Of a stretch of 64,000 bases of DNA, positions 8,798 to 17,113 are shown piece after piece. This DNA comes from Cryobacterium sp. PH31-L1 (GTDB lineage Bacteria > Actinomycetota > Actinomycetes > Actinomycetales > Microbacteriaceae). The notes beneath the pieces were generated by a model. The model was not told where the DNA came from. It was given only the letters and a program-made list of their open reading frames with translations, and searched no databases. The stretch spans positions 1 to 64,000 of the forward strand of contig NZ_JASISM010000006.1 in NCBI RefSeq assembly GCF_030063145.1, read 5' to 3'. Every line of letters begins with the position of its first letter. Position 1 is the first letter of the stretch. Position numbers and translations under genes: made by a program.

Positions 8798-8984
8798 CCT
8801 GCGCTGGCCTGTCCGCCGGGGGAATCCCTGCGCGCCTTGAGCTTGCTTGGAGTGTCATGGGAAGCGGGTGGGAGCCTCCGGGGTCGCCGTTAGTATAGGC
8901 AGGTACGCACGGGGGGTCGTTTTTGGCCAGTTCCTGTCTCCGTGCCAACGTACACATCTCGCCAATTTGCAAGGAGACGCTGCC

Positions 8985-9551
8985 ATGGAATGGCTCATCC
9001 CGGTTTTGATCGTCGTCGCACTCGTCGCCATCGTGGGTATCTACCTGTGGTCGACGTACAACTCTCTCGTGACGCTCAACGTGCGCGTCGACGAAGCGTG
9101 GAGCGACATCACGGTGATGCTTAAGCGTCGTGCGGACCTGCTTCCCAACCTGATCGAAACGGTCAAGGGCTATGCGGCGCACGAGAAGAGCGTGTTTGAG
9201 AACGTGACCAAGGCTCGGGCCGAGACGCTGTCTGCCCAAGGCCCGGCCGACGCATCCGCTGCTGAGAATCACATGCAGACCGCGCTGAAGAGCATCTTTG
9301 CCGTCGCTGAGGCGTACCCGCAGTTGCAGGCCAGCCAGAATTACCTGCAATTGCAGGGCGCGATCGTTGACACCGAAGACAAGATCCAAGCCGCGCGTCG
9401 GTTCTACAACGGTGGCGTGCGCGAGATGAACACCAAGATCAAGGTGTTCCCCAACCACCTGTTCGCCGTCAACCTTGGTTTCACCGAACGCGAATTCTTC
9501 GAGGTGGCCGATTCCGCAGCGATTGCGGAGCCGCCTCGCGTGCAGTTCTAA
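8985..9551 (+). CDS. lemA: LemA-family membrane protein
   Basis: A 188-residue protein with one N-terminal membrane helix (about residues 4-23) followed by the helical LemA domain: NSLVTLNVRVDEAWSDI, LKRRADLLPNLIETVKGYAAHE and the C-terminal ARRFYNGGVREMNTKIK signature are all present. An AAGGAG site precedes the ATG at 8985, which decides the start. LemA is commonly paired with the membrane protease HtpX, encoded 11 bases downstream here. The molecular role of LemA is not established. Confidence 0.9.
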   Translation: MEWLIPVLIVVALVAIVGIYLWSTYNSLVTLNVRVDEAWSDITVMLKRRADLLPNLIETVKGYAAHEKSVFENVTKARAETLSAQGPADASAAENHMQTALKSIFAVAEAYPQLQASQNYLQLQGAIVDTEDKIQAARRFYNGGVREMNTKIKVFPNHLFAVNLGFTEREFFEVADSAAIAEPPRVQF

Positions 9552-9562
9552 CGGAGCGCTAG

Positions 9563-10447
9563 ATGTACAGCGCGATAGCCAAGAACAAACGCAACACCGT
9601 CTTCATCATCTTTTTTTTCATCGCCTTGATCACCGGCCTCGGCTGGCTCGCGGGTGTGGCCTACGGTATCAACGGTTACACAGCGCTCATCATGACGATC
9701 GTGATCGCCTCGGCGTACGTACTCATCCAGTACTTCGCGGCGGGTCGCCAGGCCATTTCAATGAGTGGCGGAATCAGGGTCAACAGTCAGTCTGATCACC
9801 CTCGGCTGTGGCGCACGGTCGAGAATCTGTCGATCACCACCGGTACGCCGATGCCCGAGGTGTACATCATCAACGACCCGGCGCCGAATGCGTTCGCCAC
9901 CGGGCGTGATCCGCAACACGCGATTGTCGCAGCCACCACCGGACTGCTCGACATCATGGACGACGCTGAACTCGAGGGCGTCATGGCCCACGAAATGGGT
10001 CACGTGCGCAACTACGACATTCGGCTTTCGATGATCGTCTTCGGGCTCGTCGTCGCGATCGGCTTCGTGTCCGACATCTTCTTGCGCATGGCGTTCTTCG
10101 GTCGCAACAACAACAGTAACGGCAACCCCGTGGTAATGGTCTTCGGCCTTGTCGCCATGATCGTGGCTCCGCTGATTGCGACTGTCGTTCAGCTCGCAGT
10201 GAGCCGCCAGCGCGAATACCTGGCGGATGCCACCGGCGCGTTGACGACGCGCCATCCCGACGCGCTCGCTTCAGCCCTGGCCAAGCTCGGCGAATACGGC
10301 CGCCCGATGAAGAAGCAGAACACGTCGATGGCGCACCTGTGGATCGCCGACCCACTTAAGAAGGGCGCCATGGCGAAGCTCTTCGCGACGCACCCGCCGC
10401 TCGAAGACCGCATCGCGCGCCTCACCGCAATGGGCAGCAAGTTCTAA
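9563..10447 (+). CDS. htpX: Membrane zinc metalloprotease HtpX
   Basis: A 294-residue M48 protease that degrades damaged membrane proteins. Two N-terminal helices (about 13-33 and 38-58) and two after the catalytic centre (about 155-175 and 190-213) flank the zinc site. HEMGH at 143-147 gives the His ligands and catalytic Glu144; Glu218 in SRQREYLADA is the likely third ligand. It follows lemA closely and is probably co-transcribed. Length is standard. Confidence 0.93.
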   Translation: MYSAIAKNKRNTVFIIFFFIALITGLGWLAGVAYGINGYTALIMTIVIASAYVLIQYFAAGRQAISMSGGIRVNSQSDHPRLWRTVENLSITTGTPMPEVYIINDPAPNAFATGRDPQHAIVAATTGLLDIMDDAELEGVMAHEMGHVRNYDIRLSMIVFGLVVAIGFVSDIFLRMAFFGRNNNSNGNPVVMVFGLVAMIVAPLIATVVQLAVSRQREYLADATGALTTRHPDALASALAKLGEYGRPMKKQNTSMAHLWIADPLKKGAMAKLFATHPPLEDRIARLTAMGSKF

Positions 10448-10487
10448 CCCCATACCGCTGACCCAGCTTTCTGCAGATCGGCTCGCG

Positions 10488-10526
10488 TCGGTCGATTGCG
10501 GTCTCGACAGGCTCGACCAGCGGTTT
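10488..10526. repeat. Short copy of a TCGAGACC/GGTCGAGC-type intergenic repeat
   Basis: The segment around GGTCTCGACAGGCTCGACC (10499-10519) resembles one arm of the inverted repeat at 60048-60121 and the fragment at 60845-60873. It lies directly before hairpin copy B. Such words recur between genes of Microbacteriaceae; the function is unknown. Confidence 0.4.
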
Positions 10527-10527
10527 T

Positions 10528-10613
10528 TGCGAGTTTTGAGGGTTTCCGGGGGCCGCCGCACGCTTTTCGTGGTCCCCGGAAACCCTCAATGTTTGAGCGA
10601 GGAGCAGGTGACC
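10528..10613. repeat. Inverted repeat, copy B of the dispersed hairpin element
   Basis: An 18-base stem (10537-10554 with 10571-10588, one G-U pair) lies within flanks TTGCGAGTTTTGAGGGT and ACCCTCAATGTTTGAGCG, which closely match copy A near 6.5 kb. The central stem differs completely in sequence from copy A yet still pairs. It sits between convergent htpX and ycaQ. Confidence 0.7.
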
Positions 10614-10681
10614 CTTCGGCGCGACGACCGACCGAAGTTCGACTCCGCGGCCAAGCAGGTGACCCTTCGACGCGACGACAG
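10604..10681. repeat. 27-base direct repeat, two copies
   Basis: GCAGGTGACCCTTCG followed by RCGCGACGACMG occurs at 10604-10630 and 10655-10681 with two differences, 51 bases apart start to start. The first copy abuts hairpin copy B, whose sister A also has TGACCC at the same place. The second ends just before the ycaQ stop codon. Confidence 0.6.
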
Positions 10682-10683
10682 GC

Positions 10684-11904
10684 CTATCGCAGCTCGAACG
10701 CCAGGGCCGACGCCAGGTTGCCGCGCGGAGCGACGACGATCTCGCCGAGCCCCTGCCACGCCGCGGCCTCCCGCAGCACGTGCGCGAGCCGGCCCGCGGC
10801 ATCCGCCGGCGCTGAAAGCTCGGCCCAGGCCGCCTGCACGCGCAGCGCCCCGGCCTGTCGGTCGTTCTTGAGGTCGACCCGGCCAACGACCGTGTCGCCG
10901 AGCAGAATCGGAAGCGAGTAGTACCCGAAGATCCGCTTTGGTTCCGGAGTGTAGATCTCGATGCGATAGTGAAAGTCGTACAGGCGTAGCGTCCGGGCAC
11001 GTTCCCAGACCACCGGGTCGAACGGTGACAGCACCGCCTGGGCGTCCATGGTTCGGGGGAGTCTGGCGTCCCGATGCAGCCAGGCGGCCCCGGGGGTACC
11101 CCGCGGCCCCCAGCTCGGCACCTCCACCGGAATAAGCTCGCCGGTCTCGGCCAGCTCCCGAACAGCCACCAGCGTCGGCGCTGACTTCAGCCGAAAGTAG
11201 TCCGCGAAGTCCTTCACTGTGCCGATCCCGTGCGCACGAGCCGAGCGGCGCACCAACTCGCGGTGGGCATCCGCTTCGGTAATATCCCGGTCGAGCAGCA
11301 CAGCAGAGAAGACCTGCTCGGGCAGGGCATACACCCGTTCAAAGCGGATGCGCCCAGCGCTCACGACGTCGCCCCAGCGGAACAGCACTTCGAGCCCGGT
11401 CTTCACGTCGGACCAGCCCCACCACGGTCCGCTGCGCTTGTTGGCGTCGTGCTCGATCTCGCTCGCACGCATCGGGCCGTTGGCGGCGAGTTCGGCCAGG
11501 AGCCATTCCAGCATCGGCTGGTTGGCACCCGACCAGTTATCAACGGTGCGCGCCGACCGGTCCCGATTTTGCTGCATGCGCCAGCGAAACAACGGCCAAA
11601 CGTCAATCGGCAAAAAAGATGCCTCGTGCGCCCAGTATTCGGTGAAACGGGCCTCGCGTCCGGTTGTGAGGCGGTCGAGCTGAGCCTTGTCGTAGGGGCC
11701 AAGGCGGCTGAAAGCCGGCATGTAATGACTGCGTTCAAACACGTTGACGGAGTCGATCTGCAGCAGCTCGAGCCGGTTCACCAGAGCGGTCAGCTGGCGA
11801 ATACCGACCGTCGTGGTCGGGCGGGCTCCGAACCCCTGTGCGGCCAGTGCGATTCGCCGCGCGAGCGCGGGTGAAATCGTTGTGGGGGAGACTGTGTGAA
11901 CCAT
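10684..11904 (-). CDS. YcaQ/AlkZ-like winged-helix DNA glycosylase
   Basis: A 406-residue protein of the HTH_42 family, which includes AlkZ and E. coli YcaQ, enzymes that excise N7-alkylguanine and unhook interstrand crosslinks. The catalytic Q-x-D motif of the YcaQ branch is visible as Gln49-Ile-Asp51 in LLQIDSVNVFERSHY; AlkZ proper has Q-x-Q. Other landmarks are EYWAHEASFLP and the C-terminal LSPFDPVVWERART and RIFGYYSLPIL segments. I chose the ATG at 11904. Two other alkylation-repair-type genes (HhH-GPD at 35.7 kb and tag at 54.6 kb) occur in the window. Confidence 0.8.
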   Translation of the reverse strand: MVHTVSPTTISPALARRIALAAQGFGARPTTTVGIRQLTALVNRLELLQIDSVNVFERSHYMPAFSRLGPYDKAQLDRLTTGREARFTEYWAHEASFLPIDVWPLFRWRMQQNRDRSARTVDNWSGANQPMLEWLLAELAANGPMRASEIEHDANKRSGPWWGWSDVKTGLEVLFRWGDVVSAGRIRFERVYALPEQVFSAVLLDRDITEADAHRELVRRSARAHGIGTVKDFADYFRLKSAPTLVAVRELAETGELIPVEVPSWGPRGTPGAAWLHRDARLPRTMDAQAVLSPFDPVVWERARTLRLYDFHYRIEIYTPEPKRIFGYYSLPILLGDTVVGRVDLKNDRQAGALRVQAAWAELSAPADAAGRLAHVLREAAAWQGLGEIVVAPRGNLASALAFELR

Positions 11905-12019
11905 CTTTTCGACTCTATCCGGCGAACGGGTATGCCAGCCATTCGGGCGGCACAATCATCTGTTACGCCGCACGGGAGGATCGCGTTGTGAGGCCACGCG
12001 GCAGTCCTAGACTGGGCGA

Positions 12020-13444
12020 GTGAGTGAATCTACGGGCAATCCGGGCGCGCGCGCCCTGCTACGTCTGCGCCGCCGGCAGGGTCTTCAGCGAGCCCGTGCT
12101 GAGCGTGCACGCGCGAGCGTCGATCAGGGCGGTTCCGAACTCGTTCTCACCCCGGTTGAGGTGGTGGCCCCGGCCCCGGTGCCCAACGGGGTCGACGAGA
12201 ATCTGCCGGCCGGCATCCGCTTGGCTGGAGCGTGGTCCTGGCGCCTGATTGTGATCGCAGCAGCCATCGCCGTGCTGATTTTTCTCATCATACAGCTGCG
12301 GCTCATCATCATTCCGCTGCTGGTCGCGGTGCTGGTGTCCGCGCTGTTGGTTCCCCTCGTGGCCTTCCTGGTGCGACATCGGTGGCCCAAGGGGCTTGCC
12401 GTAGCCGTTGCGATGTTGGGCACACTTGTGCTCGTCGCCGGCTTGGTCACTTTGGCTTCCACCCAGATCGCCGAGGGCACGGTCGGCTTGAGCGCTCGCC
12501 TCACGGCGAGCTTCGACAGCCTCAAGTCAGTGCTCGCAGCCTCACCCCTGCAGTTGTCCGAACAGGAGATCAGCAGCTATCTGGATCAAGGGTGGCAAGC
12601 GATTCAAAACGACAGCGCCGTGTTCATCAGCGGTGCCCTCTCGGTCGGTACCACCCTCGGGCATCTGCTCACCGGTCTGCTCCTGGCGCTGTTCAGCCTG
12701 CTGTTCATTCTCATCGACGGCAAAGCCATCTGGGCCTGGATCGTGCGATTCTTTCCCCTGCGTGCCCGCGCCGCCGTCGACGGTGCCGGTATCGCCGGCT
12801 GGACCACCCTCGGTAATTTCGCCAAGGTGCAAATTCTGGTGGCCTCCATCGACGCCGTGGGCATTGGTGTCGGTGCCGCCCTGCTCGGAGTGCCGATGGC
12901 CATCCCGATTGGTATTCTGGTGTTCCTCGGCTCCTTTATTCCCATCGTCGGTGCCGTGGCGACCGGCTCTGTCGCCATTATCATCGCCCTGATCTTCAAC
13001 AACTGGGCCGTCGCCCTCGGCATGCTCGGTGTGGTGCTGCTCGTGCAGCAGGTTGAAGGCCACGTTCTGCAGCCGCTCATCATGGGAACGGCCGTGAAGG
13101 TGCATCCGCTTGCCGTCGTGCTCGTGGTTGCCGCCGGAGCGTTGCTCGCCGGAATTCCGGGCGCCTTGTTCGCCGTTCCCGTTGCTGCGGTGCTCAATGC
13201 CATGACCAGTTACATAGCGGGCGGCACCTGGCGGTCGAGTCCGCCGACAGCGGCTCCGGCGACCGGTTCGGTGCTGTGGCAGACCGTGCCGCAGAGCAGG
13301 CCGGGCTACCGACCGACCGGTGCGCCGGAACGCACCGCACGGGTGCGCCCGCGGAGCATTCGCACCGCTCGTGACGGCTCAGCCCGCAGCACCCCCTCAG
13401 ATTTGAGCGCACCTCGCGCCCCGCAGGACAGTTCGGAGAACTAA
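12020..13444 (+). CDS. AI-2E family (PerM-type) transporter
   Basis: A 474-residue membrane protein. A charged, Arg-rich N-terminal tail (1-72) precedes about eight helices. The family fingerprint appears as paired helices at 75-125, the soluble segment SFDSLKSVLAAS and the GVPMAIPIGILVFLGSFIPIVGAVATG and EGHVLQPLIMG regions. A disordered Pro/Arg tail follows from about 400. Members export autoinducer-2 or exchange Na+/H+; the substrate here is unknown. GTG start, no clear ribosome site. ilvA starts three bases after the stop. Confidence 0.85.
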   Translation: MSESTGNPGARALLRLRRRQGLQRARAERARASVDQGGSELVLTPVEVVAPAPVPNGVDENLPAGIRLAGAWSWRLIVIAAAIAVLIFLIIQLRLIIIPLLVAVLVSALLVPLVAFLVRHRWPKGLAVAVAMLGTLVLVAGLVTLASTQIAEGTVGLSARLTASFDSLKSVLAASPLQLSEQEISSYLDQGWQAIQNDSAVFISGALSVGTTLGHLLTGLLLALFSLLFILIDGKAIWAWIVRFFPLRARAAVDGAGIAGWTTLGNFAKVQILVASIDAVGIGVGAALLGVPMAIPIGILVFLGSFIPIVGAVATGSVAIIIALIFNNWAVALGMLGVVLLVQQVEGHVLQPLIMGTAVKVHPLAVVLVVAAGALLAGIPGALFAVPVAAVLNAMTSYIAGGTWRSSPPTAAPATGSVLWQTVPQSRPGYRPTGAPERTARVRPRSIRTARDGSARSTPSDLSAPRAPQDSSEN

Positions 13445-13447
13445 GAC

Positions 13448-14683
13448 ATGCCAGAGACCACCCTCCTCGCACCCACCCTCGCTGAGTTCGAGGCCGCGCG
13501 CACGGTTGTCGCCCAGGTCGCCGATGTGACCCCCATGGAGAGCTCGCGGTACCTCGCCGACGTGCTGGGAGCGCCGGTGTACCTGAAGTGTGAGAACCTG
13601 CAACGCACCGGTTCGTACAAGATTCGCGGCGCCTACAATCGGCTGTCCAAGCTTACCGACGAAGAGAGAGCCCGCGGCGTCGTCGCGGCCTCGGCTGGCA
13701 ACCACGCTCAGGGAGTGGCGTTCGCCGCCCGCGAGCTGGGCATCAAGGCCACCATCTTCATGCCCGTCGGCGTCGCGCTGCCCAAGCTGTCGGCCACGCG
13801 GGACTACGGCGCCGAGGTCATCCTGCGCGGCACGACCGTGACCGAACCGCTGCTCGCCGCGGCGGAACACGCCCGCGAGACCGGGGCGATCCTCATCCCA
13901 CCGTTCGACCACGTGGATGTCGTCACCGGGCAGGGCACACTCGGCCTCGAGATCCTTGACCAGGTTCCCGACCTCGAAACGGTCATCGTTCCCATCGGCG
14001 GCGGCGGGCTGATCTCCGGAGTGGCCAGTGCGCTCAAGCAGCGCGCCGCGCGCGACGGGCGCCGCATCCGCGTCATCGGGGTTCAGGCCGAGAACGCCGC
14101 CGCCTACCCGCCCTCCCTCGAGGCCGGTGAAGCCACGATGATCAGCATCCTGCCGACCATTGCCGACGGCATCGCCGTAGCCAAGCCGGGACTGCTCAAC
14201 TTCGAGATCGTGCGCGACGCCGTCGACGAGATCGTCACCGTCAGCGAGGACGACACCGCCCGGGCGCTGCTCGTGCTGCTCGAGCGCGCCAAACTCGTCG
14301 TCGAGCCGGCCGGAGCCGTTGCCGTTGCGGCCATCCTGGCTGGCAAGGTCACTCCGACCGGGCCGACCGTGGCCATCCTCTCCGGCGGCAACATCGACCC
14401 GCTGCTGATGCAGCGGGTGATCAGCCACGGCCTCGCCGCGTCGGGGCGCTACCTCACGCTGCGCATCATGCTGCCAGACCGCCCTGGCCAGCTGGCGCGC
14501 ATCTCCGAGCTGCTCGCCGAGGCGACCGCGAACGTCATCGAGGTGCTGCACACCCGGCACGGCGTCGGCCTGCAGATCAGCGAGGTCGAACTCGACGTCA
14601 GCGTCGAGACCAGGGGCCCTGAGCACCGCCAGCACGTCGTAGACACCCTGCGCGCGGCCGGCTACGACCCGCAGATCGACTAG
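13448..14683 (+). CDS. ilvA: Threonine ammonia-lyase with ACT domain
   Basis: A 411-residue PLP enzyme that deaminates threonine to 2-oxobutanoate, the first step towards isoleucine. The PLP-binding Lys58 lies in GSYKIRGAYN; ASAGNHAQGVA and the phosphate-binding GGGGLISGVASAL loop are intact. A single ACT-like domain fills the C-terminus (about 338-411, YLTLRIMLPDRPGQLARI), as in the shorter TdcB/IlvA forms. An upstream GGAG supports the ATG. It follows the AI-2E gene with a three-base gap, a common actinobacterial arrangement. Confidence 0.93.
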   Translation: MPETTLLAPTLAEFEAARTVVAQVADVTPMESSRYLADVLGAPVYLKCENLQRTGSYKIRGAYNRLSKLTDEERARGVVAASAGNHAQGVAFAARELGIKATIFMPVGVALPKLSATRDYGAEVILRGTTVTEPLLAAAEHARETGAILIPPFDHVDVVTGQGTLGLEILDQVPDLETVIVPIGGGGLISGVASALKQRAARDGRRIRVIGVQAENAAAYPPSLEAGEATMISILPTIADGIAVAKPGLLNFEIVRDAVDEIVTVSEDDTARALLVLLERAKLVVEPAGAVAVAAILAGKVTPTGPTVAILSGGNIDPLLMQRVISHGLAASGRYLTLRIMLPDRPGQLARISELLAEATANVIEVLHTRHGVGLQISEVELDVSVETRGPEHRQHVVDTLRAAGYDPQID

Positions 14684-14704
14684 CCGTGCTCGCCGGCCGG
14701 CGGT

Positions 14705-14788
14705 GTGGTCCCGGCCACCCCGCATAACTCCTGCAATTTGGGACCACTCTCGTTCTAACTCGGCCGCAAAATGCAGGAGTCGTGGTGG
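14705..14788. repeat. Overlapping alternative hairpins between ilvA and greA
   Basis: Two mutually exclusive pairings are possible. GTGGTCCC (14705-14712) pairs perfectly with GGGACCAC (14740-14747). ACTCCTGCA (14727-14735) pairs perfectly with TGCAGGAGT (14772-14780), extended by CCACC/GGTGG (14715-14719 with 14784-14788). The genes on both sides end here, so a bidirectional terminator is the simplest reading; the alternative folds are unusual for that role. Confidence 0.5.
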
Positions 14789-14805
14789 AAAACCGACCGG
14801 ACGGG

Positions 14806-15297
14806 TCAGGCTCCGGTGAAGGTCTCCACGTTGGTGACATGCACGCTGATTTCCTTGCCGTTCGGCGTGGTGTAGCTCGTCTTCGCGCCCACCTTCAAGC
14901 CGATGATGGCTGCGCCGAGCGGGCTCTGCTCGCTGAACACGTCGAGGTCGCTGTTGGCGCCGATCTCGCGGCTGCCGATCAGAAAGCGGCTCTCGTCGCC
15001 GGCGATCGTGGCGGTGATGACGGTGCCGGGAACGACGATGCCGTTGCTTTCGGGAGCGTGGCCGACTTCAGCGGTGCGCAGCAGCACGGTGAGGGTGCGA
15101 ATACGCGCCTCCATCTTGCCCTGCTCTTCTTTGGCCGCGTGGTAGCCGGCGTTCTCCTTGAGGTCGCCCTCTTCGCGCGCAGATTCGATCTTCTTCGCGA
15201 TGTCGCCCCGGCCGAAGTTGCTCAGTGTCGCCAGTTCCGCTGCGAGTCGGTCGTGGGCTTCCTGAGTTAGCCAGGTGACCGTTGTGTCGGTTGTCAC
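14806..15297 (-). CDS. greA: Transcription elongation factor GreA
   Basis: A 163-residue factor that stimulates RNA cleavage by backtracked RNA polymerase. The N-terminal coiled coil carries the acidic tip (SAREEGDLKENAGYHAAKEEQ, about 39-59), and the C-terminal FKBP-like domain has SPLGAAIIGLKVGA. The GTG start is preceded by AAAGGAG at good spacing. It lies in the conserved actinobacterial neighbourhood greA, DUF4307, mca. Confidence 0.93.
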   Translation of the reverse strand: MTTDTTVTWLTQEAHDRLAAELATLSNFGRGDIAKKIESAREEGDLKENAGYHAAKEEQGKMEARIRTLTVLLRTAEVGHAPESNGIVVPGTVITATIAGDESRFLIGSREIGANSDLDVFSEQSPLGAAIIGLKVGAKTSYTTPNGKEISVHVTNVETFTGA

Positions 15298-15402
15298 GAG
15301 TGATCTCCTTTATTACGGTCGAATGTGACGCTCGAGCGCAGAAAGCCCGAGGGTCGCGGATACAGTCGACGCCCCGGCGATTGCCGAGGCGAATACGTCA
15401 GT

Positions 15403-15903
15403 TTAGGTCAGCCAGCACTGGTAAATCAAACCCGTGTTGCTCAGGTCGGTGGTGCGTAAAATCTCGGTGAATGACCGGTTGTACAGCGTTGACGGCGGCA
15501 GATCGATGATCTTCCAGCCAACCACAGAATAGCTTTCGTTGAGGGCCTGTACTGCGCAACTCGCCGTGCGGTTGACCGGGAGGGACACCTCGAACGTCAC
15601 GCTGACCGAGTGCTCATCAATGATGGTGTGCCCAATATCGCGTGCCTCGATTTGAGTGGATGCTCCATCCAGGCCGGTCCACAGCACCCACGCTCCCAGC
15701 ACCAACACAAAAATGCCGCCCAGGCCCCAGAGGACCCGGCGGTCGCGTTTCTTACGGCTGGGTGTGCGCCCGTAGCGCGATTGGATCACGGCGCTCTCGA
15801 TCGGCGCGGGGGCCGACGTCTCGTCGGATTCGTCCAGGTGGTAGGGCTCGCGGCTCGGCTGAACTCCGGCAGGCGTGCTGTTTTGGGGCACTGGTGATTT
15901 CAC
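15403..15903 (-). CDS. DUF4307 membrane protein
   Basis: A 166-residue protein with a charged N-terminal cytoplasmic part (1-57, RYGRTPSRKKRDRR just before the membrane), one helix (about 58-78) and an exported C-terminal beta domain with two cysteines (about 117 and 163). DUF4307 proteins are found beside mca in Actinobacteria, as here, where the two genes diverge. Function unknown; a link to mycothiol metabolism is only suggested by position. Confidence 0.8.
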   Translation of the reverse strand: MKSPVPQNSTPAGVQPSREPYHLDESDETSAPAPIESAVIQSRYGRTPSRKKRDRRVLWGLGGIFVLVLGAWVLWTGLDGASTQIEARDIGHTIIDEHSVSVTFEVSLPVNRTASCAVQALNESYSVVGWKIIDLPPSTLYNRSFTEILRTTDLSNTGLIYQCWLT

Positions 15904-15973
15904 ACTTTCACGGGAGCGATTAGGCTGGTATCTAGGTTATCTGGCCTAAGGTTATCCGGCATTCCTGAGGAGT

Positions 15974-16840
15974 ATGGTGACGCTGCGACTGATGGCTGTG
16001 CATGCCCATCCCGACGACGAGTCGAGTAAGGGCGCGGCAACGTATGCCTACTACCGCAGCCTCGGCGCCGAGGTGATGATCGTGAGCTGTACGGGCGGCG
16101 AGCGGGGCAGCATCCTGAACCCGGCCCTGAGCGGTCATGCAATGGCTGAGCGCGATATCTCCGGCCTTCGCCGTCTTGAGATGCTGGGCGCGCAGCGTGC
16201 ACTCGGGGTGCAGCACCGCTGGCTCGGCTTCGAGGATTCCGGCATGAACGAGGACAAATCGGTGCCGCCGAACTCGTTCGCTGATATTCCGCTGGAGCAT
16301 TCGGCCGAACCCCTGGTCACGCTGGTGCGGGAATTTCGTCCCCAGGTGCTGATTACCTACGACGAAAATGGCGGCTACCCGCACCCCGATCACATCCGCT
16401 GCCACGAGGTCTCCCTCGAAGCGTTTCGTGCTGCCGCTGACCCCGAGCGGTACCCGAATTCGGGCAGGCCGTGGCAGATCGACAAGCTCTACTACGATCG
16501 CATCTTCAACCTCGAACGTATCGACGCGATGTACCTCGCCCTCAGCGTCAAGGAGCCAGACTCCCCGCTCTTGGAACCGCTCGGCGAAGCCCGCGAATGG
16601 ATGAAGAACTACCCCCCGCTGGCCACCACCCATGTTCCGGCCGGTGAATTCCTGGAGGCGCGCGATGCCGCCCTCCGATCGCACGCCAGCCAGGTTTCCC
16701 CCGAAAGTAGCTTCTTCTTTTGGCCCAATGACCTCGTTCGTGAGGCCTGGCCCTATGAAGACTTTCAACTCGTCGAATCGAAAGTAGACACAGCAATGCC
16801 CGAATCTGATCTCTTCGCCGGAATTCAGGACGACGAATGA
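15974..16840 (+). CDS. mca: Mycothiol S-conjugate amidase
   Basis: A 288-residue zinc amidase that cleaves mycothiol adducts of toxins so that the mercapturate can be exported. The metal-binding AHPDDE motif lies at residues 11-16, and the third ligand region YPHPDHIRCHE is present. Downstream FNLERIDAMYLAL and a long C-terminal region match Mca rather than the shorter deacetylase MshB. GAGGAG sits one base before the ATG, so the GTG at 15977 is an equally good start. Presence of mca implies a mycothiol-making actinobacterium. Confidence 0.9.
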   Translation: MVTLRLMAVHAHPDDESSKGAATYAYYRSLGAEVMIVSCTGGERGSILNPALSGHAMAERDISGLRRLEMLGAQRALGVQHRWLGFEDSGMNEDKSVPPNSFADIPLEHSAEPLVTLVREFRPQVLITYDENGGYPHPDHIRCHEVSLEAFRAAADPERYPNSGRPWQIDKLYYDRIFNLERIDAMYLALSVKEPDSPLLEPLGEAREWMKNYPPLATTHVPAGEFLEARDAALRSHASQVSPESSFFFWPNDLVREAWPYEDFQLVESKVDTAMPESDLFAGIQDDE

Positions 16841-17100
16841 TCCTTCTGATCAACGTCGTACTCGCCGTCACTCCGACCCCGGACCCCGACTTCGACCCGA
16901 CCACCGTCACCCCGGGTGTCATCGGCTTTGTCGCCTTCTTCTTCGTGGCGGCAGCGACCGTACTGCTCTGTCTCGACGTGGTGCGTCGCATCCGTCGCAC
17001 CACGTATCGTGCGCAAATCAAGGAACGGCTCGAAGCGGAAATCGCCGAGCGTGACGCCGACTCGACCTCACCCAGCACATCGGGCGACAAGCCCGAATAG
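16837..17100 (+). CDS. Small single-pass membrane protein downstream of mca
   Basis: An 87-residue protein overlapping mca by four bases (ATGA), so translationally coupled. A hydrophobic N-terminus and short Pro/Asp-rich exposed loop (TPTPDPDFDP) lead to a membrane helix (about 27-48) and a charged cytoplasmic tail (RRIRRTTYRAQIKERLEAEI). Similar small proteins follow mca in other Actinobacteria. No function is known. Confidence 0.75.
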   Translation: MILLINVVLAVTPTPDPDFDPTTVTPGVIGFVAFFFVAAATVLLCLDVVRRIRRTTYRAQIKERLEAEIAERDADSTSPSTSGDKPE

Positions 17101-17113
17101 TCGCGCCCGCCCG

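Noticed and set aside
13397..14725. 442-codon minus-strand open frame
   Set aside because: It is antisense to ilvA, which has all its catalytic motifs.
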